A stretch of 64,000 nt of DNA, taken from contig NC_092564.1 of NCBI RefSeq assembly GCF_037975245.1, positions 22,276,984 to 22,340,983 of the forward strand, given 5' to 3'. The notes under the pieces are model-generated. The model did no database searches and was not told the DNA's origin. It saw only the letters and a program-made list of their open reading frames with translations. This document shows positions 1 to 12,800 of the stretch, piece by piece (position 1 is the stretch's first letter; each line of letters opens with the position of its first letter). A program made the translations under genes and the position numbers. The stretch comes from Apostichopus japonicus (lineage: Eukaryota; Echinodermata; Holothuroidea; Aspidochirotida; Stichopodidae).

Positions 1-271
1 CATGTCAATTTAAATTTTCCCATGGCATAAAAGCAGGACAAAAATGATTTCTGTCCTTGGACACAAGGGTTCACCCTGGGGTACCTTCTCACAGAGTTTG
101 AAGCCAATAGGTCCAGCCAATAAGCAAATTTGGGCACATACACACAATGACACACCCACCCACTCACACACACACAGACGTTTTGACCCCTCCTTCCGTC
201 ATGGACTTCCGGTCACCCTGGGGTACCCTACCATAGGTGGCTCCCACAGGGAAGCTACTCAAGAAAATTAA
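1..271. repeat. CA-rich end of a dispersed repeat
   Basis: A CA-rich tract at about 138-180 lies in text similar to the CA-rich tails at 42140-42190 and 23470-23510. It probably belongs to the same dispersed repeat family. It lies inside the last in-window intron of the aldo-keto reductase gene. No coding signal is visible. Confidence 0.35.
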
Positions 272-599
272 CCATTAACATTGCAATATTAATATATAAT
301 AAGTGTTAAGAAAATTAGGAAAAACGATAGCCTTAAGATGTTGCCGGGTGGTACCTAGTTCTTTTCCTTGCTGGTGACAACTAATATAGTTCGGCTGGGG
401 TCTCCATAGTAATATTAAATAATAAGTAAATGTTCCAATCCGGGGTAAAGTAATAAATGTAGCCTGGAAACATTTCTTGTACTGACGCCACATGCAAAAT
501 ATGAGAGCCTCGTAAACCAACTCTGATCAACACCAAATTGCTGAACAACTTTACACTACATCAGGCATTCACATCATGCATTTATTACCTCCTTTGATC

Positions 600-725
600 A
601 TGTTCTGGAGATCTGAGATTTTCACATTTTGCCCTCTGCTGATCCTAAATGACCTTTGATCTCCACCCAAAACACTAAAGTTCTTGCACTTATTATACAA
701 AAGCCACATTCAAATATGAGAGCCA
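600..725 (+). repeat. Single unit of the DR1-bearing dispersed repeat
   Basis: This stretch holds the order seen in the units at 41707-42236: 'aaatgacctttgatctccac', then a run resembling 'ttcttgcactt', then a variant of 'aaatatgagagc'. It is one diverged unit within the AKR intron. The remaining intron sequence between 272 and 771 shows nothing else. Confidence 0.4.
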
Positions 726-771
726 TAAAGTTTCCTATCTGGAGGTATCACAAACTCATTTACAAACTTAC

Positions 772-891
772 CTGATTGTTTGCAATCGGTACTTTGTTTG
801 GGAGATCCACTACTCGTGTCAACTGAGAAATGTTAAAGTTAGAGACACCGACTGCCTTTGCCAAGCCCTTTTCAACTAGTTTTTCCATAGC
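772..891 (-). CDS. AKR coding exon 5 (residues 147-186)
   Basis: This 120-bp exon (40 codons) has acceptor attgcag|GCT and donor CAG|GTAAGT. It begins [20 protein letters not shown], with the NADPH-contacting Ser163 and Asn164, and ends in ANNQ. The next expected residues (the ECHPYL-type motif) lie beyond the left edge. The first 51 bases of this exon are copied three times in the tandem array just upstream in transcript order. Confidence 0.92.
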
Positions 892-3800
892 CTGCAATAG
901 AGAAAAGAACATTTCACTACATTAGACTTAGTGTTTTTTAATATTGTAGTATTACATGTATCCTATCCTATATGTTCAATATAGACTACAATAAAGAATA
1001 TGTCATGAAGTCATCTTGATATTAGATGACTGGCTGCAGCTAGAGACACTGATTGCCTTTGCCAAGCCCTTTTCAACTAGTTTTTCCATAGCCTTCAATA
1101 GAGAAAAGAACATTTCACTACATTAGACTTAGTGTTTTTTAATATTGTAGTATTACATGTATCCTATCCTATATGTTCAATATAGACTACAATAAAGAAT
1201 ATGTCATGAAGTCATCTTGATATTAGATGACTGGCTGCAGCTAGAGACACTGATTGCCTTTGCCAAGCCCTTTTCAACTAGTATTTCCATAGCCTTCAAT
1301 AGAGAAAAGAACATTTCACTACATTAAGCTTAGTGTTTTTTAATATTGTAGTATTACATGTATCCTATCCTATATGTTCAATATAGACTACAATATAGAA
1401 TATGTCATGAAGTCATCTCGATATTAGATGACTGGCTGCAGCTAGAGACACTGATTGCCTTTGCCAAGCCCTTTTCAACTAGTTTTTCCATAGCCTTCAA
1501 TAGAGAAAAGAACATTTCACTACTTTAAGCTGAGTGTTTTTTAAAGGCACACTCTCAGCTAGGAAATTGCTAAAATCAAAAATCTTGTCTCAACGTATTC
1601 CCCGATTAAAAAATAAAAACAATGCTGCCCTCTTCTCACAGCGGCAACATATTCATTTCTTTAATATGGCATTCTCATCCTTAGCTATAAACAGCATACG
1701 CAAATGGGAAACATTACCGCGAAGGTTTCAGATTTCCGAGATTCTAATCTGCCTCTCAGTGTTACGTAACCTATAGGCACACTGTGTAATTGTACTGTGT
1801 GCTATTCGAGTTACGCAATTTTTCGATTTGCTATATGGAACAGTGCATATTGTACTGCTGGGAAAACGCTATACCAGCTCGTAGCAGAAGGTAGTTGTTA
1901 TGGAAAGTCATATGGGCCCGTATGATTTCGTGCTGCCGATTTTTGTTGGAGAAATTGCTGAAGAAATAAAATGCGAATAGTTTCGTCGTGTAATTCTCTA
2001 TAAACATTTGACTGAATGTGTGCTGCTTATGTACTGTTATTTGACGAAACGACTTGCTTCTGGCCTAAAGTTCTTCAATACTTGAGTTCAAAATAAAATA
2101 AAACAGTGAGCAAACAGCTTATCCACTAGAGAGCCTGTGTAGAAAAAACATGCACATAATACAGACAGGTTGATGAGCATGGTGAACACAAAGAGATAGA
2201 TGTAAGGGGATTAGTAGACAAGGGATGGAGAGAAGAATGAATGATAAAAACCAACAGGGGAAGAGGATAGGTAGGAGATAAACAGTGGAGGGACAAAGAG
2301 AGGATTAAGGGAAGGGCTAGGGAATAAACTGGAGAAGGACAACGACAGAAAAGTGTGGAGAAAAAAAGGGGTGGAAAAAGCTATGAGAAGAGGAGTAATG
2401 GGGGGAGGGGGGCAAGGGGAGGAGGGGGAATGAAGAAAAGTTAGTCATGTCCTTCCTGAATGTTGAGCCCATGAGGTTGAATGGTGCGAAGGCGTAGCAT
2501 CCACAACCTCTCTCTGATGATTCGCACTAGCTCAGGACGGCTACCTAAGGATTCAATCCCCTGGGCCTATAGAGACATGTCGTTAATGGTATGGTTGCAT
2601 AGCTCCCAACTCTTGAGAAGGCAAATGCTGGTCCATGCCACGAATTGCTGTCCTTGGGGAGGGGTATACAGGGGCGGATCCAGGGGGGGCCCGGGGGGCC
2701 CGGGCCCCCCCTTTTTGAAAATCCTGATTTTTTTTTTTTTACCGCGTTCGAGGGAAAGTGCCCCATGCGTGATCAGTGGCGTAGCTACGGGGGGCCTGAA
2801 ATTGCAGACATGAGATCCATATTTTCAGGCTAGGTACATGCTGCTTAGAATACTCGGGAAGTGCCGTTTCCGGCCATCTGGGGGGTTTGTAAAGCCAAAA
2901 ATTTTCTTGTACGCTCCGCGCCAACCGATGATGGCGCTCCGCTTAGATAGTCTTACGTTCAGGCGCGGCTGGACCAGTCAGACCCCCCCCCCTGTCACAA
3001 ATCTTGCATCCGCCCCTGATATGTCATTGAATATTCCACAAAACTACTTTTTATGTCTACGAAACTGTCGAAACATGATTTTCACTACTGGTAGAGATAT
3101 AAAATATTGGGAATTCTGAATTTCCTGCAAACATGCGGCTGGGCCTGTTCAATACTCACTACTGTATCGCCTTAAAAAATGATGAGTGGAAATAGTTTCT
3201 CCAGGACCGTATCGTATCGTGGGTATCGAGTACGTCTGATATACGAACGTACGTAGTACGTACGTACGTACGTCTATGATGATATGCACTGTACTGTACT
3301 GATAAAAACATAGGTGAATTTCACTCCATGGGAGTGATCACTGAGCACATTCCGGTATAAGAGTGAATTTCCACTCCATTGGAGTAAATCTTAACACCTA
3401 ATAGAGTTATATTCACTCATATTAGGAGTGAGGGTTAACTCCAATAGAGTTAAATTTTACTCTTAATTTGAAGTGCGCCGAGTGATCACTCCAATGGAAT
3501 GAAATCCACTCATTTGTTTTTAGAGGGTTGCTAGATATATGAAGAAGATATTTACATACCAATACATGTTATCGGTCATCGATTGGCACAAAAAGCCAGA
3601 TTCTGATGACAGCTGCCTCAAGAAACCCAATAAATGGCCTAATAAGCACCGAGCCATCAATGTGGACCATTACCGAAACATCGATGCGTGTTAGTCTTCC
3701 ACACCCTTCCTCTAATGCTATTTAAGTCCACATGTGGGCATATCCTGCAAATATACCGGTAGCCCACAGGGGTTTGAGTTGGGAGAAAGGCCTTGACAGC

Positions 3801-6800
3801 TTGAAACGACAAATGATGCCAACTTCCCTCAAGTTAAAAGTCTGGCTGAGTTGGCAAGGCCAGTCAGCATGAAAGAGAAAAAACTTTTTTTGCATTTCTG
3901 TCACCAAAGTTGCACATCTTTTTGGTTGCTATTTTGCCTCACAGGTGCCATCTCCTGCGATCTGGGGGGTGTTGAAATCTCAAATTTTCTCTGTACGCTC
4001 CGCGCCAACCAAGGTGGCGCTCCGCTTAGATAGTAAACTCTGCCCCCCCCACAAGAAAGAACAGCCCCCCATGGGACCCCACTCAAAATATCCTAGCTAC
4101 GCCACTGTGCGTGTAATTTTTTGTAAATAAATTTGCAAAAAGAGTACACCATCATTCTGATAAAGTGAAGGTGAGAGGGGCACTCTGACTGCATCAATAG
4201 TCTCCATCTGGAAGGGGGCATCCAAGATGAAATGGCCTGGAGTAGCCTGGTAAAAAGTAGTTTGCATCACCACCTACTCCCCAAAGACTTAAATCCCAGC
4301 TCATTGCTCGAAATTGCAAATATATGCCCGGCAAACCATGAATACATGATTTATTGGAAATAAATTTTACTCCAAACTTTCACGAAAAGTAGCACCAGAT
4401 TGCACCGAGGACCTCCATATTTTGTGAAATTTTCCCAAAGGGGAGGGGGGCACCCACTCCCCTTAGACCCCTCCCCCAGGACGACGATTAGGCATTTCCC
4501 ATCTGGGCCCCCCCTTCGGCGAAATCCTGGATCCGCCACTGGTATATGGGGGGTGTCTCCCTCCCCTTTTTATTTTTTTTGGAATCCTGGTGATGCCTAC
4601 ATGTGAAATGGTGGCACCTAGAAAGGCTTTTGTCATCCAAACTTTTCTGAGAAATATGCATTTTTTTGTGTGTAACATCAATAAATTGAGTAGTAGGTGA
4701 TAATTCATTCTTGCCCGTGGCATGAAAATGTTTGCTGCTCGCCCCAATGAAATGAAATATAGCCTAATTTGAGGTTCAAATGATGATGTAAAGGAAGTTT
4801 TATACTCTATTATGCTAAATGCTAAAGAAATGATGGTTGCTAAGTCCAAATTTGATGCAATTTTTTTATGTATACTTGTCAATTACAATGCAGGTTTTTG
4901 GGATGCTTGCGCGGGTCAGGGCTTTGGGTGTTAGAATGGGGGTCCGACCCGCGAATTGTGGGTCAGTTGGGAGCTCTGTGGTTGGGAAGGTTAAAGTGTT
5001 CTCCAAAAAAACCTAAAAGATGAATGACCTTCGGCACAGGGGTAAACTGGACTCCTCCAGCTGCCTTTACTACATTTTACTGCATTACTACAAATATATG
5101 GTGGCTTCCACGCCAACTCTCGACCAGAGTATGCTGTATTGGCCCCAAATAAACCAGAATACCAGATATTCATATATGGTTACCTTTGGTCAAAGTTTTG
5201 AAACTGGTTTTATTACCACCTTCCAGGAAACTTACCTCACTGGGACATTCAGGCATCTTATGCTTTCAATTAGAATGCCTTAGAACAATTTGAAAGTAAA
5301 GACCTCTAGGAACATATTAAATATTCTAGCAATTATAGCATGCTAAATTGGGGACAATACTACATAGCCCACCTTGAAAATATCCTGTAACCTACTCTGG
5401 ATAAACACTATCTAATATGGAAGAAATGCTTTGGTTAAAGTATGAATATGGTCACTTGAACATTAAGAAATGCAAGTGAGATAGTGGTAAGTTTTCCCTG
5501 CTCATTGTTATTGTATAGTTGAACTCAATGTAAGAACTGTACAGATGCAATCAATGTGTTAAAAATAAAAACATGTTACAATACTGACTTACCTAACTTT
5601 AGAATAAGCAATACAAACAATAGTAGGGCAGTGTTCCAAATACGGAATGCAAAGACATATATACCCAAATAAGGCTAGGAGATGCCATGCCTCCATTGTG
5701 GAACTTCTCCATGATAAGTATAGCAGCTTTACATGCAAAAGAACTTTTGACAAAACTTCAAAAGACCCTATAATGTCCCCTGCATTTCAAACATCTCCAT
5801 CTGCCACTATCTCCATCTGCCAATGGGCCCGACTGGGGTTATCATGAGAGCACTGAAATGAACTGTTTTATCACTACTAGCTGCAAGTTAGAGTACCTCT
5901 TCAACACTCTTATGACATCACAATATATGTTATGTTAAATTGATCTCACACAATACAAAATAAAGACAAGTTATTCTGTACCAACAATAAATAACTCAAG
6001 ATCAATGTCACATTAGAACTACTGGTATGACTGAACAAGCTACAGTAATTAAAAAGATCAGATATTGCTATCATGGAAAGCCAAATAGTGTACAATCAAG
6101 TATGTAGTGAAACCAATATTCAATCATTTAGTTAATTAATATGACACAGTTGTAACTTTGATGACATCAATTATGTAGTTTACTTACACTATGAATGAAC
6201 ATGCAAATCAATGCTAAATACTACAGAAAGGAGTGAGATACATAACGCACTGAATGCAACAATCAATGTTTGACACCATGGAGAAGATAAATTCTTATGA
6301 TACATTGCACTAGCTTAGTAACTTCATTTTACTGAGACACCATGTTTGTTGTTGTCTGTTATGGTACATTTTGTTCAATTGTCTTGAAGCCTTGTGATAT
6401 CTACATTCTGGATACTTGTTACTCCCATTGTCCAACTCTTGTGTCCTTGATGTATGGTATTTAAATAAGCTGAGAAACTGCTTTGACATCAGCTATTTCA
6501 AAATTGTCCGTATCCATGTTAACAACGTTCACTATGCAAATCCATAGCTTTCACTGGAGAACAAGAAATATGACAATCATCTTACGTAAAGTAGAGAAGC
6601 ACACATTTATTAATGAAACAATCCAACACAAATACTTCCAGTTCCAACCCTTATATCTGCTTGAAAAACATCCATCATGCCATAACGCAATGCTGTGCTG
6701 TACTGTTCCTCTAAAGGATGTTCTGTACATCTGTAATGTGAAATGAAAATGGAAAAAAGACATATTTATGGCATTGTGTGAGGACAGAAGTGTCACAAAG

Positions 6801-9800
6801 ATATACCTGTTCAAATGATTTTCCAAGATATGATTTATTTGATTTTAATTGCAAAAGAGACATTCAGGCTCATAGCCAAGGTAACTGGGTTGGAGCCAGC
6901 ATAAATGTTATGTTTGTTTATTCACTGAGATTGTAACTTGCACTCATTGTAATAACTAAAAATTATTGTTCAAATCTGGGTGAAAGTAGACCCCTTAATG
7001 ATGCCCCTAACACGTTAAACTAGAAATATAGCTCATACTCAAAATTTGCCAAAAATGTCAATGTCTTTGCTGATATGAAACTATATGCACATGACAACCT
7101 GATCAGATGACAACTACAGTATAGGCAGTTAAGAGTAACTATCTTTAAGCAGTGCAAGTACTGTACTGTATGTACAAATGATGCCACATCATCATGAAAC
7201 ATAAAAAGAAAAACATAAAGAGAAAAGAATAAATGTGCAATTTTTGAACACAAACTGCTTCAGACAGGTACAGTAGGTAGCACATTCTACAAGATTGGTA
7301 CAGTAAATGTCTTTATTTTTCAGAGATAAGGAAAAATACTACAGGTACTGTTATCATTAACTTGTGGGGTTTGAACATTTTTGGGTCCCTCACATTTACA
7401 GACCTCCAGTGGCTGTATTAGCACCATATTTAGCACTACATGTCTATGTCATTAATATAACATAATACAATAAATGAATAAATGTGTCCAATGTCCTAAA
7501 TCTGGTTAGTCATATACAGTCCTACAGTAGTAAACTGCAGACCTAGTTAAAATGTAGACTTATTTACAGCATGGAATGGTTACAGTATGTACATCAAAAA
7601 ATTACCAGTCTCCACTGGGGTATAGCTGCTGGAGTGCTGCATCAGCCTCTGTTGGGCATGGCCTTTCGTTGAGGAACTGGTCTTATCTTTTCTGGTTGAT
7701 CAGTTTGGATACCAACCTCTCGAGTTTCTTAATTGGGCACACACCTTCAACTGAAAAAGACAAATAATACCGGGATGTGCAAAGTTAATAATATATCAGA
7801 ATGCATACTGTACACATAGCAGGGAAGTGCTCATGAATATTTGAGTGCCAGGCAGATTGGGCGGTAGTGTGATCCACACCCTGGGAGAGGGATTTCATGG
7901 GTGGGGTACCCCCCCCAAATGGACAAATTTTGCACATGAAGTATGCTTAGGTGGTGCTATATTCCTATTCTGTGCCATATACAGTATTCTCCCAGATTTT
8001 GGTTATGGTAAAACTTATTAAATTATCATCAAAAAGTGCTGGGCGAAAAAGGTTAAATACTGTTTGTGCGGGGCGGCATTCAGAACTGCTGGGCGTACAG
8101 TAGCTGCCCAGTGTGAGCAAATCCCTGACATAGTGAATTATATAACTTCCAACATAAATTACTGAATACCACATTTTGCCACTTGAGGTTCACTAAATAG
8201 TCAAAAATTCAAATCAACTTTGCAAACACAGAACAGTAATTACACTACTAGTTAATACAGAACTTTGCTATTGGCAGCATAAATTCATCACATCTGCTTT
8301 ATGATTTACAGTATGTATAGTGTCAACTCTGGAAGTATTCAAGAATGGTCCATTTACTAATATAGTGCAAACCTGTGCAACAATTTCTATTATATTTCTT
8401 ATTTCTATGTTAGTAGTATACACCTGCAGTATTATAACTCATCTACTAATACCTTACATACACTAAATGTCATAACATTTGATGTTACAATGGCAATGTC
8501 CCAGTAGGCTTGCTCATACACTAATATGTCACCAAATTTCATCATGTTCAGGGATGCATAATTGCTTTCAAAAATATAGCTAGGCTTTGCTTATTTCCAA
8601 GACTAAAAATTACGGAATATTCTACAGGTGTGGCCTAAACAATGAAGTGTTTAAAAGATACTATAGAAACATGATATGGTATATAATGGGTGACCATTCT
8701 AGTTCTCTCACAAATCAGTAGTATCATTTCCATTTTGTAAAATTTTTAGAACTGCATGATCAGATTATGTGTAGAGCTATGAAGCCTATGATGTTGTTAT
8801 ATTTTGGCAAATGTTTAATTTTTATATCATGATGAAATTATCAATTATTGTAAGACGGACTCAACGACCCCCGGAATGGTGCGTCATGTCCGATGAAGCG
8901 CATATTTGGTGCGTTATTACAACTACAATATGTGCGTCAATGCGCCATGCATGGTGTATCCTTTATAAAATCAAATGTGGTAAAATTTTGTCGAACATAA
9001 AATGGTGGCATTCACAATTATTGGTGACATTGATTTGTTTATGTTGTCCTTGATTTTATGATTAAACAACGATGATAGCAAACTATCATGTTATGAATGC
9101 ATAAATATGTGAGCAATATCTACTATCCTTCACTAATTCAACAAAGGAGCCTGTAGAGCTAGTGTACTGTAGCTTCTTTCTGAGAAGGCTTTTGAGTTTT
9201 GAATTAATTTGGAAAACTTAGTTACATCAGTTATCACTTTACACTACAGTTACAGGAAAAGCCGCTACCGTTTTTTTATGTTACCAAGTTGGGAGTATTA
9301 TAGGCATACTCTAATTTGGGATAGAAAGAGTTTAAATTACAAAGTGGCTATTCTTACGACTAGTCGTAACAATAATTCCCTTTTACACATGCACAGTTGC
9401 TTTAACGTGGCTATTTTTACGACTAGGAGTACTATTTTTACGACTAGGAGTAACAATATTTTCCGGTTAAGGGTTGGGTTAGGGTTAGGTTAGGGGTTAG
9501 CGTTAGGTTAGGGTTAGGTTTACCCCTACTACATGCACAGTTGCTTTATTTACTTTACTGCGCATGAATTCGCTGATGTCGTAAGAATAGTTTATAAATA
9601 ATTGTTACGACTAGTCGTCAGAATAGCCACGGCCTTTATATTAATGCGTACATATTTTCTTTGCAAGTGGAGAATCATCCACAGCTAAAGTGGCTATGCG
9701 GATTGACAAACAAGTGAAGCAAAGTAAATATCCTAGCCTATGCATATCAGACTTAAGAAAAGTAAAAGAACCCAATGCCTACTTAATTCATCTTGGAGTT

Positions 9801-12800
9801 GCTCAGCAGATTTGAGGTTATTTCACCACTTAAGAACCCATTCTCAGACACAAAGAAAAGACAAAACTGAAATGGCTACAACAAATTAGTAGTCTATAAC
9901 TGAGAATGACCATGCATGCAAATATGCAGTAAATTTTCAAGTTGTCAGACTAATTTATTTGTTGCTAGTAACTCTACAATTGTGCTGGTAAAGTAGAGTA
10001 GGAAATGAAAACAGTTACTTTATTGCGTATAGGCCCGTCCCTCACGTATCTCATTGCATACTAGACTTACAGTTACAAAATAAATATGCCCATATCAAAA
10101 ATGCTCTTGACAGGAATAACCACTAAATTGAGGTAGGCCCTCCATGGTGCATAATTTTATAAATCTGGGCCTGGAGCTACAGTAGGCTACAGTAGTCCTA
10201 CTTTTGCTATTGCTCCGCTCATGAGAAGTTGCATTTCTTTTGAGTTTAATTTTCTTGTGGGGAGATCTCCCTACCAAATCCATATTACGCTAATGTAGGC
10301 TAAGTCCTATTCATATTTGCAAAGCTACCGAATCATAAACCAAACACATGATACCGCACACTTCCATACTGATCATGCTTAGTAGGCGAATATAAGTAGA
10401 AAAGCATAACTTCATGAAATGTTCGGCCTAGGCTAGGCTACAGTTTGTACAGCAGCCTGCACTGCAGTAGCATGGACACAACGGAGTTCGGACACCTAAG
10501 CCTTAAAACACCCCAAAACTATATCTCATGGTATAAATCACCTGGAACTATACTTGATATGGTTGGGTCAGTTTGGAGAGAAAATAACTGTAGCTTCGTA
10601 GTTTTTCGTGCAATTGGCTCTTGCTGTAGGTTGTCTCATCGTGAAATCGCATATTTCTTAGGGGTGTCCGAACTTCGCAGTGTTCCAAACTTCGCAAAAC
10701 TGACTATACTACGACTGTACTAGCCTACAGTATGTCTCTCGGTGTATTAGTTGCCTTAGTTTGTAGTACTCGTAGTAGTAGGCCTAGCTAGCATAATCTA
10801 TTGAACAATATAACAATGAAGCCTACGGCAGACCAAACACTTCGGCCGGAAAACAGTATGCAGTAGCCTAAATAATAAATATATAACGTTAGTCGTTAGC
10901 ATAATTTGCTGCCTACCTTCTCGTATGATCTGCCATGCCAGTAAATGCTCTGCGAAGGTAGCATTGGTCATTTTCCCCGATCTCTGTTCCAGTAGATCGT
11001 TTTTGGAGACCCAGTCCACGTACGTAGCACCAGCTCAAGTACACTTTTCATTTCATGTCCGTTTTGTCGCTCACTGCTTTTGGCATCGTGACCCACAATA
11101 ATGCAACCTGTGCCTTCCACCTCAACAGCGTGGCGACGCAGCCGCAATATACACGTTACGTTTGTTATGCTACCACTGCATGAAACTGTGCTATATATTA
11201 CGTATATTTACATACAGGGTACACTGTACACTGGCAGTATATTACAAATACCGTGTCACGTGATTAACGCTGAACCATCGAAACATATGAAATTGGCCCG
11301 CCCTCTAAAAAATTCCTAGCTGAGAGTGTGCTTTTAATATTGTAGTATTACATGTATCCTATCCTATATGTTCAATATAGACTACAATATAGAATATATC
11401 ATGAAGTCATCTTGATATTAGATGACTGGCTGCAGCTAGCCCGTTGAAACCTTGTATCAAAGCACACAGTTAGAGTTATGTTACTGATGCAGAATCAGCT
11501 ACATGCCGAAGTATGCCAGTTACGATTTAATGATACCTGATTGTTAACAGTAATGTTACAATAGAAATGTAACATATCATTTAGAGAAATTTAACTAATA
11601 AATCATTTAGGATTAAAGGAGTAAATACCTGGTTGTTGACAGTGATGTAACATGTAGTAAAAACTTACATATCCTGTAGGATTGATTGGTTACAGTGATG
11701 TAACATATCTTATAGCAAAATAACATATCATCTAGGATTTAAGGAGTAAATACCTGGTGTTTGACAATGATGTAACACATCTTATAGAAAACTAACATTT
11801 TACTTTGGATTTAAGGAGTTACTGTATTACCTGGTTTTTGACAGTGATGTAACACATATTAAAGAAAACTAACAAATCATTGAGAATTCAAGGAGTAAAA
11901 ATCTAATTGTTGATTATTACATAACATGTTACAAAAATAACATATCATTTAGGATTAGGATTTAAGGAGTAAATTGCTGACTGTTGACATTGACTTTTAG
12001 AAAACTAAGAAACCATTTAGGATTTAAAGGCATGAATCTCTGAATATTGCTTTAATATTCATTCCCATGAAGGCTTATCTCATTACATGGTATTAGTACT
12101 TACATTACATGGTATTAGTACTTACCTGCCATGTGACTGTGTAGTCTGTAGGCCCAGGAATGAACCCACCATCAGCATTAGTTGGGAATGGATTCTCACC
12201 AGCCTGAATAGAAGCAATGTAATGCAGATATGTCAGTACTGCATTAACTGCTGTACCAAATAAGAGACTAGTACAGAACAGGAAATGTTTCGATGCTTAA
12301 ATAATTTAACTTTTGTGTAACTCAGTGTTAAGGTTGAAGGACAATTAAAATATTATATGATGTACTTCTGTTTTATAAGCTGCTATGAACATCTTTACAT
12401 TTGTGTAACACATTTGCCTCACTTTGGACTTTCAACAAATTTCAATAAATAGAAAATATAACTTATGAGGGTTATTTACAAAGTATTCGAGCTTTGTCCA
12501 AGGTCACTTTGTGTTTTACCATATTTAGTATGTTTCAGACTTTGACCTCTTCTGACCTCAAAAGACAAATGGCCTTCACCAATTTCAACCAAATTTTGTA
12601 CTCAATACGGTGAGCGTATGTACAGTATGTACCAAATATGAGTTATCATCTTTCTAACCAATGCATCACACACACACACACACCCACTCAGGCATCAACA
12701 CAGCTGCATTTGACTCACTTGGTACATCCTGTCAAGAACAAAATCCATCATAGATGTATGATGCATGAAAATTTCTGTTAACTTCAAAGCCCCACTTTAA

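Larger units (their letters stand above)
2669..4541. mobile_element. hAT-like element with 5-bp TSD (outer, interrupted)
   Basis: Ends are CAGGGGCGGATCCAGG at the left and, inverted, CAGTGGCGGATCCAGG at the right. The flanks are GTATA at 2664-2668 and GTATA at 4542-4546. Subterminal poly-G/poly-C tracts are present. Its own sequence is about 0.5 kb. The rest is the nested element 2774-4107. Terminal motif and 5-bp duplication match those of the elements at 50049 and 54189, and are compatible with the hAT5-type lineage. Confidence 0.8.
1545..11333. mobile_element. 9.8-kb TTAA-flanked DNA transposon with short TIRs
   Basis: The insertion interrupts the fourth 201-bp unit precisely. TTAA stands at 1541-1544 and again at 11334-11337, and removing the insert plus one TTAA restores a full 201-bp unit. 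The ends are inverted: A(G/A)GCACACTCTCAGCTAGGAA with one mismatch at base 2. TTAA duplications are characteristic of the piggyBac and Kolobok superfamilies. The termini do not start with the CCC typical of piggyBac, so Kolobok-like is the better guess. No long transposase frame is visible. It may be a large non-autonomous or decayed copy, with two coding-looking minus-strand fragments listed separately. Confidence 0.85.

Noticed and set aside
9466-9523. True chromosome end
   Set aside because: The tract is short and degenerate, is enclosed by inverted repeats, and ordinary sequence continues on both sides.
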